From contig DAOVPH010000007.1 in NCBI GenBank assembly GCA_030629295.1, positions 1-16,893 of the forward strand: DNA of 16,893 nt. The letters are read 5' to 3'. Made by a program: the position numbers and the translations under genes. A model generated the notes under the pieces. That model was not told where the DNA came from and did not search any database. It was given only the letters and a program-made list of their open reading frames with translations. Shown one piece after another: positions 7,588 to 14,008 of the stretch (the first letter of the stretch is position 1; every line of letters begins with the position of its first letter). The stretch is from Candidatus Latescibacterota bacterium (GTDB taxonomy: Bacteria > Latescibacterota > MVCY01).

Positions 7588-8034
7588 CTAGTGTTCTTTG
7601 ACCACCCAGAGTTTGACCTTTGTTTCCACCTCAGGGTGCAGTTTGATCTCTATTGAATAAACCCCTAAGGCTTTTATAGGCTCATCTAAAACTATCTTTC
7701 GCCGGTCAATATCATAATCCTTTGCCTTGAGCAACTCAGTGATGGTCTGGGCTGTCACTGCTCCGAATACCCTGTCCTCTTCACCCACGGAGACAGCGGC
7801 AGTTAAGGATATCTTCCCCAGTTCTCTGGCCAGGTTTTGCGCCGTCCTTTTGAGCCGATTTTCTTGCATAACTTTTTGTTTCTTCTGTTCCTGGTAGATA
7901 GACCAGTTCGGTTTAGTGGCTTCTAAGGCCACTCCTCTGGGTATAAGATAATTACGAGCATATCCATCCGCCACTCGAATAGTCTCCCCCGCCTTTCCCA
8001 GCTTCTCAAAATCCTCTTTTAATATTACCTCCAT
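7588..8034 (-). CDS. rplI: 50S ribosomal protein L9
   Basis: L9 binds 23S rRNA near the L1 stalk base and helps limit frameshifting. The length of 148 residues is standard. The N-terminal rRNA-binding domain is clear (MEVILKEDFEKLGKAGE, then VADGYARNYLIPRG). It is followed by the long connecting helix (about 45-75) and a C-terminal domain with SVGEEDRVFGAVT. The AAGGAGAAACAGGG region before the ATG at 8034 supports the start. It follows rpsR after 110 bases in which I see no further gene. Confidence 0.97.
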   Translation of the reverse strand: MEVILKEDFEKLGKAGETIRVADGYARNYLIPRGVALEATKPNWSIYQEQKKQKVMQENRLKRTAQNLARELGKISLTAAVSVGEEDRVFGAVTAQTITELLKAKDYDIDRRKIVLDEPIKALGVYSIEIKLHPEVETKVKLWVVKEH

Positions 8035-8144
8035 TATCCCTGTTTCTCCTTATGATTAGCTTCTTATTGAGAGGTGTGATTGGTAGTGCGAAGGGCTCCA
8101 CAACTCCATTAGGTTTTAAGACACTGTCTGTTTTGGGAAGATAC

Positions 8145-8363
8145 CTATCTAAATACTTCAGCTGTATAGGGAAGCAGAGCCAAGAAACGGGCCCTTTTGA
8201 TTGCATGTTTCAGTTTCCGCTGATGCCGGGCGCAGACACCCGAGACCCTGCGGGGAACAATCTTTCCCCTTTCGGTGACAAACCGTCTCAGTTTCTTGTC
8301 GTTCTTGTAATCAAAATCTTCATCGTTATGTCTGCAAAACCAACAAAATTTTATCCTTTCCAT
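8145..8363 (-). CDS. rpsR: 30S ribosomal protein S18
   Basis: S18 forms a heterodimer with S6 on the small-subunit platform. It has 72 residues with the family pattern: CWFC near the N-terminus, DYKNDKKLRRFVTERGKI, PRRVSGVCARHQRKL, and IKRARFLALLPYT. The CWFC pair and Cys in SGVCARH resemble a zinc-binding (C+) form of S18. The ATG at 8363-8361 shares one base with the rpsF stop (TAATG), with GAGGAGG before it, so translation is coupled to rpsF. No ssb gene lies between rpsF and rpsR, unlike the common rpsF-ssb-rpsR order. Confidence 0.97.
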   Translation of the reverse strand: MERIKFCWFCRHNDEDFDYKNDKKLRRFVTERGKIVPRRVSGVCARHQRKLKHAIKRARFLALLPYTAEVFR

Positions 8364-8707
8364 TATTCCTCCTCACTAATCTGAACATCTTTTTCTTCGT
8401 TGTTCTGTTCTCCAACATGTCCCTTAGGGGCAACCACTATCAGGTAACGAAGGATTGACTCATTCATCCGCAGGGAACTCTCCAAATTCGGCAACAAAGG
8501 GGGATCGGCCAAGAATTCGATAAAGCCGTAGTAGCCGTGCTCTCTTTTTTTGATCGGATATGTGAACCTCCTGGTGCCAAGGGTACCTGTCTTCTCCTTT
8601 TTTCCGCCGTTGTTGGCAATGAAGTCCTCGATCTTTTTTACCTCTGCTTGGATCGACTCCTCCCCAATCTGATCGTCCACAATAAAAGTGGCTTCATATA
8701 ATTTCAT
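8363..8707 (-). CDS. rpsF: 30S ribosomal protein S6
   Basis: S6 pairs with S18 in the small subunit. The ferredoxin-like fold is evident: YEATFIVDD, then IEDFIANNGGKKEKTGTLG, RRFTYPIKKREHGYYGFIEF, and NESILRYLIVV. An acidic tail (EEKDVQISEEE) closes the protein. I chose the ATG at 8707 (114 residues), which has AAAGGTG 8 bases before it and gives the usual MKxYE start. An ATG at 8728 would add seven residues and has no ribosome-binding site. It starts 31 bases after the pyrophosphatase stop and overlaps rpsR by one base. Confidence 0.96.
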   Translation of the reverse strand: MKLYEATFIVDDQIGEESIQAEVKKIEDFIANNGGKKEKTGTLGTRRFTYPIKKREHGYYGFIEFLADPPLLPNLESSLRMNESILRYLIVVAPKGHVGEQNNEEKDVQISEEE

Positions 8708-8738
8708 TCTTTGCACACCTTTCTTCATAGTTTAATTG

Positions 8739-10793
8739 TTAAGGGTGAATCATACTGGACAACTTCACTATCAATGGGGCTGTTACCAATGAGACCACTG
8801 ACATAAGTTTAATCAGAATGTTCATCGAAGGGCCTGAGGTGTCTTTGAATGGGTCGCCTACGGTATCACCTGCTACGGCTGCCTTATGAGATTCGGAGCC
8901 TTTTCCCCCGAGGTTTCCTTCTTCTATATACTTCTTGGCATTATCCCAGGCGCCTCCTCCGTTGGCCATCATCAGTCCCAGCAGCACTCCGGTAACAGTA
9001 GCTCCGACCAGCAGGCCGCCCAGGGCTTTCGGACCCAGAAATATGCCCACCACCACCGGAGCGATCACCGCACTCAGTCCAGGCAAGATCATCTCCTTTA
9101 AGGCAGCGGTAGAAGAGATGTCCACACAGCGAGCCGGATCAGGTTTGCCCTTGCCTTCCATTAGCCCCGGGATTTCCCGGAACTGGCGGCGAATTTCGTT
9201 GACCATCTTGAAGGCAGTTCTGCCCACAGCATCCATTGTCTGCGAGGCCATAAAGAAAGGCAGAACTCCTCCGATGAAGACCCCAGCCACTACCACCGGG
9301 TCAGTGAGGGTGATGTTGAAGCTTTCGACTCCCTGGAGATGGGCAACGGTTTTACCGTAGGCTGAAAACAGAGCCAGGGCAGTCAGGGCCGCCGAGCCGA
9401 TAGCAAATCCTTTTCCCATAGCGGCCGTGGTGTTACCGAGAGCGTCCAGTTGGTCGGTGATCTTTCTGGTGGCAGTTCCCAGCTCAGACATCTCTGTGAT
9501 ACCGCCGGCATTATCAGCAATAGGACCGTAGGCGTCCACGGACATAGTCATACCCACTGTACCCAGCATACCAACTGCCGCGATACCAATCCCATACAAC
9601 CCAGCCACAGCGTAGGCGACAAGGACGCCCGCAGCAATGGCTATCATTGGCAACGCGGTGCTTTGCATCCCTACGGATAATCCGGTGATTATGTTGGTAG
9701 CTGCCCCTGTCTGAGAGGCTTCAGCAATCCGCCTGATAGGTTTTCCCGAGGTGTAGTACTCGGCAAAGACACCGATCAGGATACCGTCTATGATGCCAGC
9801 CAAAAGGGCCCAGAAAGCACCCATCCTGCCTGACATATGAAGGCTCCTCAAATAGTCAGTTCCCATCTGAGCAGTCTGGGCCTTTACCAGGAAATAAGAG
9901 ATGAGCAGAAAAACCAAGACCGCCACATAGGTGCCGTAGCGTAGGGCACTCTGAGGACTCAATCTTTTGAACAGCTTTATGGTAAGAACACTGAGGACCG
10001 AGGCCAGCAGTCCTCCGGAGACTATTAGCAAAGGCAGGGTCATCCACTGCATCTTAAATTGGCCCATAGTGAGTCCAATGGCAACAGTGGCCACTACGGA
10101 ACCGACGTAGGACTCGAACAGATCGGCGCCCATACCGGCGATGTCACCTACATTATCGCCCACATTGTCGGCAATCACACCGGGATTTCGGGGGTCATCC
10201 TCGGGAATACCCGCCTCCACCTTTCCCACTAAGTCAGCCCCTATGTCGGCAGATTTAGTGTAAATACCACCGCCGACACGGGCAAACAGTGCCACAGAAG
10301 AAGCCCCCATTGCGAATCCATTGATTATGGCCGGGTCTTTATGAATAAAGAGCAGATAAACAATCCCCAGACCTAAGAGTCCCAGGCTGGCCACCGAGAG
10401 GCCCATCACTGACCCACCGAAGAAGGCTACGGTTAATGCCCTGTCTATACCCTGTTTGTCTGCCGCCTGAGCGGTTCTGACATTGGCCATAGTGGCAGAG
10501 CTCATACCGAGCAAGCCTGCCAGCATTGAGCAGGCGGCCCCGATCAGAAACGCAACCGCCGAAAGATGCGGTTCGACAAAGAAAAGCAAGAGGAGAAATA
10601 CCACGGCCACAAAGATCAGGATGGTGAAGTATTCCCTCTTCAGAAATACCATTGCTCCCTGGTGAATTGAACTGGCCAGCTCCTGCATCTTCTCGGAACC
10701 TGCCGGCTGTCTCTTGACATAAAAGTAGATTATGCTGACAATCAGTAACCCAGTAAGGCCAAAAATCGGTGCCAGATTTGCAATACCTTGCAT
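8739..10793 (-). CDS. hppA: Membrane-bound ion-pumping pyrophosphatase, K+-dependent type
   Basis: This integral membrane enzyme of 684 residues and about 16 membrane helices hydrolyses pyrophosphate and pumps H+ or Na+ out of the cytosol. The catalytic Mg-PPi loops are intact: ADIGADLVGKVEAGIPEDDP and DNVGDNVGD at about 182-220, and HKAAVAGDTVGDPFKDTSGP near the C-terminus. The motif GNTTAAMGKGF carries Ala where K+-independent enzymes have Lys, which places it in the K+-dependent group. That group contains both H+ and Na+ pumps, and the ion cannot be decided here. The ATG at 10793 has AGGAGG 5 bases upstream; GTG codons just before it are less likely starts. It is transcribed toward rpsF. 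Recovery of pyrophosphate energy suits an anaerobe with a tight energy budget. Confidence 0.97.
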   Translation of the reverse strand: MQGIANLAPIFGLTGLLIVSIIYFYVKRQPAGSEKMQELASSIHQGAMVFLKREYFTILIFVAVVFLLLLFFVEPHLSAVAFLIGAACSMLAGLLGMSSATMANVRTAQAADKQGIDRALTVAFFGGSVMGLSVASLGLLGLGIVYLLFIHKDPAIINGFAMGASSVALFARVGGGIYTKSADIGADLVGKVEAGIPEDDPRNPGVIADNVGDNVGDIAGMGADLFESYVGSVVATVAIGLTMGQFKMQWMTLPLLIVSGGLLASVLSVLTIKLFKRLSPQSALRYGTYVAVLVFLLISYFLVKAQTAQMGTDYLRSLHMSGRMGAFWALLAGIIDGILIGVFAEYYTSGKPIRRIAEASQTGAATNIITGLSVGMQSTALPMIAIAAGVLVAYAVAGLYGIGIAAVGMLGTVGMTMSVDAYGPIADNAGGITEMSELGTATRKITDQLDALGNTTAAMGKGFAIGSAALTALALFSAYGKTVAHLQGVESFNITLTDPVVVAGVFIGGVLPFFMASQTMDAVGRTAFKMVNEIRRQFREIPGLMEGKGKPDPARCVDISSTAALKEMILPGLSAVIAPVVVGIFLGPKALGGLLVGATVTGVLLGLMMANGGGAWDNAKKYIEEGNLGGKGSESHKAAVAGDTVGDPFKDTSGPSMNILIKLMSVVSLVTAPLIVKLSSMIHP

Positions 10794-10823
10794 CACCACC
10801 TCCTAAGTGTCTATGGAATTTAA

Positions 10824-10866
10824 GATTGATTCGCAAAAAGTCTAAAATCTACCACGGAGGCACGCG
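10824..10866. repeat. Partial copy of the MITE-like repeat, one end
   Basis: GATTGATTCGCAAAAAGTC at 10824-10842 matches the outer end of the foldback element (minus-strand end at 6903-6921) closely. It is followed by TAAAATCTA, which also matches, and then ACCACGGAGGCAC, a form of the dispersed repeat core. Only one end is visible. The copy lies between the hppA ribosome-binding site and the hicA remnant, and supplies the last codons and stop of that remnant. Confidence 0.65.
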
Positions 10867-10959
10867 GTGTGATGTGCCAGATTGACGCTTGATCGTCCAG
10901 CCGATTCGCAACAAAGCGGCTAGCACCAGTCGTGCTTTGGTTGATGGCCATTGACTCAT
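10849..10959 (-). pseudogene. hicA: Truncated HicA-type toxin gene
   Basis: HicA toxins are small double-stranded-RNA-binding-fold mRNA interferases of about 60-80 residues. This frame starts with an ATG that overlaps the hicB stop as ATGA. The 5' region is a good HicA match: WPSTKARLVLAALLRIGW, then TIKRQSGTSHRV with the Ser-Gly...His region of the family's active-site strand. After Val33 only PPW and a TAG follow, and those codons lie in the dispersed repeat beginning near 10866. The C-terminal half is therefore missing and the toxin is almost certainly dead. It is too short to be found by routine gene calling. An alternative reading as an intact 36-residue peptide is unlikely. Confidence 0.75.
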
Positions 10960-11156
10960 GCTGGCACCGCGAAGACGTCACGGAGTTCCGGGATTTTCTC
11001 CCCGTGTTCGAGGTGATCAGCCAGCACGCGCAAGGCCAGAGCCTTGACCTTGGAAATCGCTTCCTCTTGACTTCGTCCGTATGCCATGACGCCAGGTAAA
11101 TCGGGTACTTCGGCTATCCACCGACCATCTTCTTCGCGTTCAATGTCGATATTCAC
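10956..11156 (-). CDS. hicB: HicB-family antitoxin
   Basis: This 66-residue protein matches the HicB antitoxin fold: NIDIEREEDGRWIAEVPDLPG, then MAYGRSQEEAISKVKALAL. It is the single-domain form without a C-terminal DNA-binding domain, as in many short HicB proteins. The start is a GTG at 11156, with AGGAGG 8 bases upstream. Its stop overlaps the ATG of the truncated hicA, giving the hicB-hicA order. Such antitoxins bind and block their HicA partner. Since the partner is broken here, this one is probably an orphan that either protects against another HicA or is decaying. Confidence 0.85.
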   Translation of the reverse strand: MNIDIEREEDGRWIAEVPDLPGVMAYGRSQEEAISKVKALALRVLADHLEHGEKIPELRDVFAVPA

Positions 11157-11219
11157 TGATCATACCTCCTATTCCTACTATATCCAATTCCGTCCGTGTG
11201 AACAAGTCCAGCCGCAGGC

Positions 11220-11379
11220 GGCATAACGACCTCCGTTTCAGCGGCGCAAGGTTAGAACACACTGGACCTTCGGATTTGCAATTACTTTCAAGAATACTCT
11301 GAACGTCCAAATTCGCACAGAGCTCTTGCGTCCGCTGCAAACGCTGGTTTTCGTTACACGAATCCCTTATTCGTTAGCC
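11220..11379 (-). repeat. Long imperfect inverted repeat resembling an integron attC site
   Basis: The two inner arms are 11234-11250 (CGTTTCAGCGGCGCAAG) and 11325-11343, whose complement is CGTTTGCAGCGGACGCAAG. They match over all 17 bases, with two extra bases on one side, like the extrahelical bases of attC hairpins. Outer arms GGCATAACGA (11220-11229) and TCGTTAGCC (11371-11379) also pair with one bulge. The DUF3368 stop codon (11374-11376) lies inside the outer arm, as cassette stop codons often do. A second TAACGA at about 11353-11358 could be the true outer arm, giving about 140 bases. The strict RYYYAAC/GTTRRRY core is not met at either end, and no integrase gene is in the window. Confidence 0.4.
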
Positions 11380-11874
11380 TGCGCCCCTTTTCTTCTCACC
11401 TGCCAAAGCCAAAATCCGGCGACGGATCTCTTCAGACAGCCACATACCCGTATTATCCAGTCGGTTGATCAACGGCTCAAGTTTATCAGTCAAACCTTGT
11501 GCCTTTGCTTCAAGCAAAACCTTAAGCCTTCCCCACACTGTCAGCCCAGCGGCTTGCGCAGTGCGCCGAGCAAGCATATCGTCCAAAAGCACAATTCGAC
11601 TCGGATTTTCAAGCGCCAGGGCCATTGTCGCCAGTTCTCCCACGCCCAAGTCCAACGCTAACCATTCAGACGGTACAGCGCGTGGATCGACAATTTGAAG
11701 CCACTCGTAATTCTCTGGATTGGAAACATCGTACCCTCTTCGCCGACCTTCTTTCAGTTCATCTGCGACGGCACTGGGTATCCATATCTCACTGAACAAC
11801 TTGGGAAGCCACTCCAGTACTCCGATGCGGTACAGGTAAAGTAACGGTGACGTATTGCTGATGGCCTCAGGCAT
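11374..11874 (-). CDS. DUF3368-family PIN-like toxin
   Basis: This 166-residue protein matches PF11848, a PIN-domain-like ribonuclease toxin group paired with UPF0175 antitoxins. It opens with SNTSPLLYLYRIG, the family form in which Asn stands at the usual first PIN Asp. It continues with PSAVADELKEG (acidic Glu), LGVGELATMALAL (Glu), and IVLLDDMLARRTAQ (Asp pair). The C-terminal part, LTVWGRLKVLLEAKAQG and GMWLSEEIRRRILALAGE, is characteristic. The ATG lies 8 bases inside the end of the antitoxin gene, so the two are translationally coupled. RNA cleavage is inferred from the fold; the target is unknown. Its stop codon sits in the attC-like repeat. Confidence 0.88.
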   Translation of the reverse strand: MPEAISNTSPLLYLYRIGVLEWLPKLFSEIWIPSAVADELKEGRRRGYDVSNPENYEWLQIVDPRAVPSEWLALDLGVGELATMALALENPSRIVLLDDMLARRTAQAAGLTVWGRLKVLLEAKAQGLTDKLEPLINRLDNTGMWLSEEIRRRILALAGEKKRGAG

Positions 11875-12118
11875 GTTCCCGCCCCAAGTCAGTTAGCTCA
11901 GCCTGAAATGGAAAGACCTTATAGCGATTTAAACCCAACAGGAATTCAACGCGGGGCACACCGGCAAGTTCAGCAGCACGCCCAGATGATAGGCGACCAA
12001 GTTCATACAGTTTCACAGCTGCCAGCATACACAATTCGCGGGCAAAAGAGGTCTCATCCGTCTTTTCAGCCAACAGCACCTTCTCTGGTATGTCTATTGC
12101 GATTTGTCGAGTTGTCAT
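11867..12118 (-). CDS. UPF0175-family antitoxin
   Basis: This 83-residue protein matches PF03683 (UPF0175), the usual partner of DUF3368 toxins. It has the family opening ITRQ-type strand (TTRQIAIDIPEKVL), then FARELCMLAAVKLYELGRLSSGRAAELAGVPRVEFL, a helix-turn-helix-like segment likely to bind its own promoter. The end (YKVFPFQAELTDLGREH) should contact the toxin. The ATG at 12118 has AGGAG 9 bases upstream, and that site overlaps the stop of the membrane-protein gene. The toxin start overlaps its 3' end by 8 bases. Confidence 0.88.
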   Translation of the reverse strand: MTTRQIAIDIPEKVLLAEKTDETSFARELCMLAAVKLYELGRLSSGRAAELAGVPRVEFLLGLNRYKVFPFQAELTDLGREHA

Positions 12119-12130
12119 TTGCCAAATCTC

Positions 12131-12388
12131 CTATTCAATACACATCAGATTATAATGCAAACAGTCAAGTCCAAATCTTACATAAAATACTCCAAGTAAT
12201 ATAGTTAAAACTAATAATGCTAAACCAAGAATGAATAAAGTGGACATACACTTGGATGCTTCTTGTTTTAGTAAATTTGCTGAAAAGACGATCGTTCCCG
12301 AAGAGAGACTGATTAACCATTTAGCAAGAGAACTATACCCATCATTTATTTTATTTGTGAGTTCTAAAATTAAATTATCACCATCCAT
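12131..12388 (-). CDS. Small two-helix membrane protein, hypothetical
   Basis: I do not recognise a named family for this 85-residue protein. A polar N-terminus (MDGDNLILELTNKINDG) precedes a first hydrophobic segment at about 25-42 (WLISLSSGTIVFSANLL) and a second at about 48-70 (MSTLFILGLALLVLTILLGV). A short polar tail closes it. The pattern resembles longer bacterial proteins of unknown function that start with the same SLSSGTIVFS-like helix, so it may be a short or truncated form. The ribosome-binding site is weak (AGGT). It is richer in A+T than its neighbours, which suggests transfer. Its TAG is 12 bases before the antitoxin ATG and overlaps that gene's ribosome-binding site, so the three genes form a compact operon. 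Confidence 0.65.
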   Translation of the reverse strand: MDGDNLILELTNKINDGYSSLAKWLISLSSGTIVFSANLLKQEASKCMSTLFILGLALLVLTILLGVFYVRFGLDCLHYNLMCIE

Positions 12389-12408
12389 TTCTATTTACCT
12401 ATAACATA

Positions 12409-12460
12409 AGTTTATCCATCCCAATGAAATCAGCAAAACCATCTTGATGAGACGGATAAG
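12409..12460. repeat. Imperfect inverted repeat, longer copy
   Basis: AGTTTATCCATCC at 12409-12421 and GACGGATAAG at 12451-12460 flank a 29-base interior. TTATCC pairs with GGATAA. The same end words occur in a shorter perfect version at 12535-12565. It lies just upstream of the small membrane-protein gene, where an operator could be placed, but this is only a position argument. Confidence 0.5.
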
Positions 12461-12534
12461 GTTACTTGAATGGTAGTGTTTATGGTCCTCAGATAACAAG
12501 GAGTTAAATCTGAATAATGAGCCTATTTTGCGCT

Positions 12535-12565
12535 AGTTTATCCATCCGAATCAGACGGATAAACT
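12535..12565. repeat. Perfect inverted repeat, short copy
   Basis: AGTTTATCC and GGATAAACT (9 bp each) flank a 13-base centre (ATCCGAATCAGAC). It shares AGTTTATCCATCC and GACGGATAA with the copy at 12409-12460, so it looks like a trimmed version of the same unit. No T-run follows in either direction. The rest of the 313-base gap between 12389 and 12701 holds no gene that I can support. Confidence 0.6.
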
Positions 12566-12662
12566 CACCTCCTCGATATTACAATGTATCCGTTTTTTCC
12601 TCCTGTCTCGGCCATTTTTCAAATTATCTCTTGCTTGATTTGTAAGAACTCCCTAAACCTGA

Positions 12663-12693
12663 TTTCACCACAGAGAACACAGAGGAAGCAAAA
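12663..12693. repeat. Fragment of dispersed CACAGAG-type repeat
   Basis: TTTCACCACAGAGAACACAG and the following AGGAAGCAAAA resemble the core of a short interspersed repeat common in environmental genomes. Relatives in this window are at 5109-5132 and 10851-10866. It lies 8 bases past the pth stop. Confidence 0.5.
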
Positions 12694-12701
12694 AGGATCA
12701 A

Positions 12702-13262
12702 TCAAGGTTGACTTAGAAACTCCCTCGCCTGTTCTGCCCCCGAACAGACAAAAAGCTCTATCCCTTCGATCGCCCGCGAGACCATAGTATTGACCACCGG
12801 AAGTTCCTCTGCTCTGAATTCTCCCAACACAAATTTCCTCAGGTCTGTCTCCTCAGGCGGCGGGCCGATTCCCAATCGCAGGCGAGGAAACTGGTCGGAA
12901 CAGAGATTCCATATCAGGGAGGCCAGGCCCTTGTGTCCGCCATCTGAGCCTTCCAGCCGCAAGCGGGTCTTTCCTAAGGGTAAATTCGCATCATCTGAGA
13001 TCACCAGAAACTCTTCGGTAGAAACTGGAAACCGTTGTTTCAGCCTTAGGGCTGCCAGACCACTTCTGTTGACGAAGGTCGTCGGCTTGACCAACACCAC
13101 CGGCACTTCCTCAATCCTTGCTGGGGCAAAGAGATAAAGATCCGTTTCTTGCCACTCTGTCTTCAACTGAACCGCCAGGTGTTCTACTACTGTGAACCCT
13201 AAGTTGTGTCGTGTTCGGTGATACAGCTCTCCAGGATTTCCCAACCCCAGTATGGCGTACAA
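12702..13262 (-). CDS. pth: Peptidyl-tRNA hydrolase
   Basis: Pth releases peptides from prematurely dropped peptidyl-tRNA so the tRNA can be reused. The length of 186 residues is standard. The catalytic and binding residues are visible: Asn in LGLGNPG, His in TRHNLGF, Asn in PTTFVNRSG, and Asp in ISDDANLPLG. The Asn of the E. coli GHNGL motif is Lys here (GGHKGL), an unusual but not clearly disabling change. The start is TTG at 13262, supported by GGAGGAATAACCAGG just before it and by the normal family N-terminus. It begins 6 bases after the rplY stop, so the two are co-transcribed. It lacks an obvious terminator downstream. Confidence 0.96.
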   Translation of the reverse strand: MYAILGLGNPGELYHRTRHNLGFTVVEHLAVQLKTEWQETDLYLFAPARIEEVPVVLVKPTTFVNRSGLAALRLKQRFPVSTEEFLVISDDANLPLGKTRLRLEGSDGGHKGLASLIWNLCSDQFPRLRLGIGPPPEETDLRKFVLGEFRAEELPVVNTMVSRAIEGIELFVCSGAEQAREFLSQP

Positions 13263-13268
13263 ACCTGG

Positions 13269-13943
13269 TTATTCCTCCTGTTTGGACTCTTCCTTTTCTC
13301 TCTCTGCCTCCTCTTCTTTCTCCTCCCCTTCTACAGCTTCTTCAATCTCTTCCTCGACCTCTTCGACCGGCTCTTTAATCACAACCGGCGGCAGGATTGT
13401 CACCACAGAAGAGGTTGAGTCAGTGAGCACCCGTGCCTTCCCAATCTCTAAATCTTCCACATGGACAGAGTTGCCGATGTCAAGCTCGGAGACATCCACT
13501 TGGATGTGTTCAGGAATGTCAGAGGGAAGACACTCGATTTTCAAGGCGTGGAGGACGTGTTCCAAAATGCCCCCTGCCTTTGTCCCCTTAGCGGTGCCTT
13601 CAATGACTATGGGGATTTCCACCGTCACCTTGGTTTTCATAGAGACATGCTGCAGATCCACATTGAGATACTCCTGGGTGACAGGATGAAGCTGGACTTT
13701 TCGGATTATTACCTTCTCTTTCTTTTGTTTTTTGCCATTCCCAGCCAAGAGAAGGGAAATTACAGTGGTCTCTCCAGCAGTGTGGAGCACTTTTTTAAGC
13801 TCGTTTACCTCCACAGAGAGAACAACAGGCTCCTCGCCAGGGCCGTACAAAACTCCTGGGATTTCGCCCGAGCGTCTGGCTTTTTTGGCATATTGTTTTC
13901 CTGTTTGGTCTCTTCGCTGAGCGTGCAGGATAATATCTGACAT
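13269..13943 (-). CDS. rplY: 50S ribosomal protein L25/general stress protein Ctc
   Basis: This is the 5S rRNA-binding protein of the Ctc (TL5) long form, 224 residues. The N-terminal L25 domain starts ILHAQRRDQTGKQYAKK and contains GEIPGVLYGPGEEPV and LHPVTQEYLNVDLQHV. The C-terminal beta domain shows VEIPIVIEGTAKGTKAGG and SELDIGNSVHVEDL. The last 35 or so residues are an acidic, Glu-rich tail (from about EPVEEVEEEIEEA) typical of this form. AAGGAG lies 6 bases before the ATG at 13943. The gene follows prs by 42 bases and is joined to pth. Confidence 0.96.
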   Translation of the reverse strand: MSDIILHAQRRDQTGKQYAKKARRSGEIPGVLYGPGEEPVVLSVEVNELKKVLHTAGETTVISLLLAGNGKKQKKEKVIIRKVQLHPVTQEYLNVDLQHVSMKTKVTVEIPIVIEGTAKGTKAGGILEHVLHALKIECLPSDIPEHIQVDVSELDIGNSVHVEDLEIGKARVLTDSTSSVVTILPPVVIKEPVEEVEEEIEEAVEGEEKEEEAEREKEESKQEE

Positions 13944-13978
13944 TGTAGCTCCTTACCTTTGGTGTAGAAAATAGTGAA

Positions 13979-14008
13979 CAGTCAGCTAACTGAATAGAAA
14001 GCTGACTG
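13979..14008 (-). other. Intercistronic hairpin between prs and rplY
   Basis: CAGTCAGCT (13979-13987) and AGCTGACTG (14000-14008) form a perfect 9-bp inverted repeat with a 12-base loop. It covers the last codons and TAG stop of prs. No T-run follows on the transcript, so it is not a classic terminator. It may be a processing or stability hairpin, or chance. Confidence 0.4.

Noticed and set aside
8006..8206. A 66-codon frame between rpsR and rplI
   Set aside because: It overlaps both ribosomal genes in another frame; the 110-base gap shows no independent gene.
10339..10836. A 165-codon minus-strand frame over the 5' part of hppA
   Set aside because: It is an alternative frame of the conserved pyrophosphatase and lacks protein-like composition.
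11140..11340. A 66-codon frame spanning the gap between hicB and the DUF3368 gene
   Set aside because: It runs through the inverted-repeat structure, has no ribosome-binding site and overlaps the hicB start.
12535..12565. Rho-independent terminator after pth
   Set aside because: The palindrome is not followed by a T-run in either direction.
13461..13940. A 159-codon plus-strand frame opposite rplY
   Set aside because: It is the antisense shadow of a conserved ribosomal protein gene and has no ribosome-binding site.
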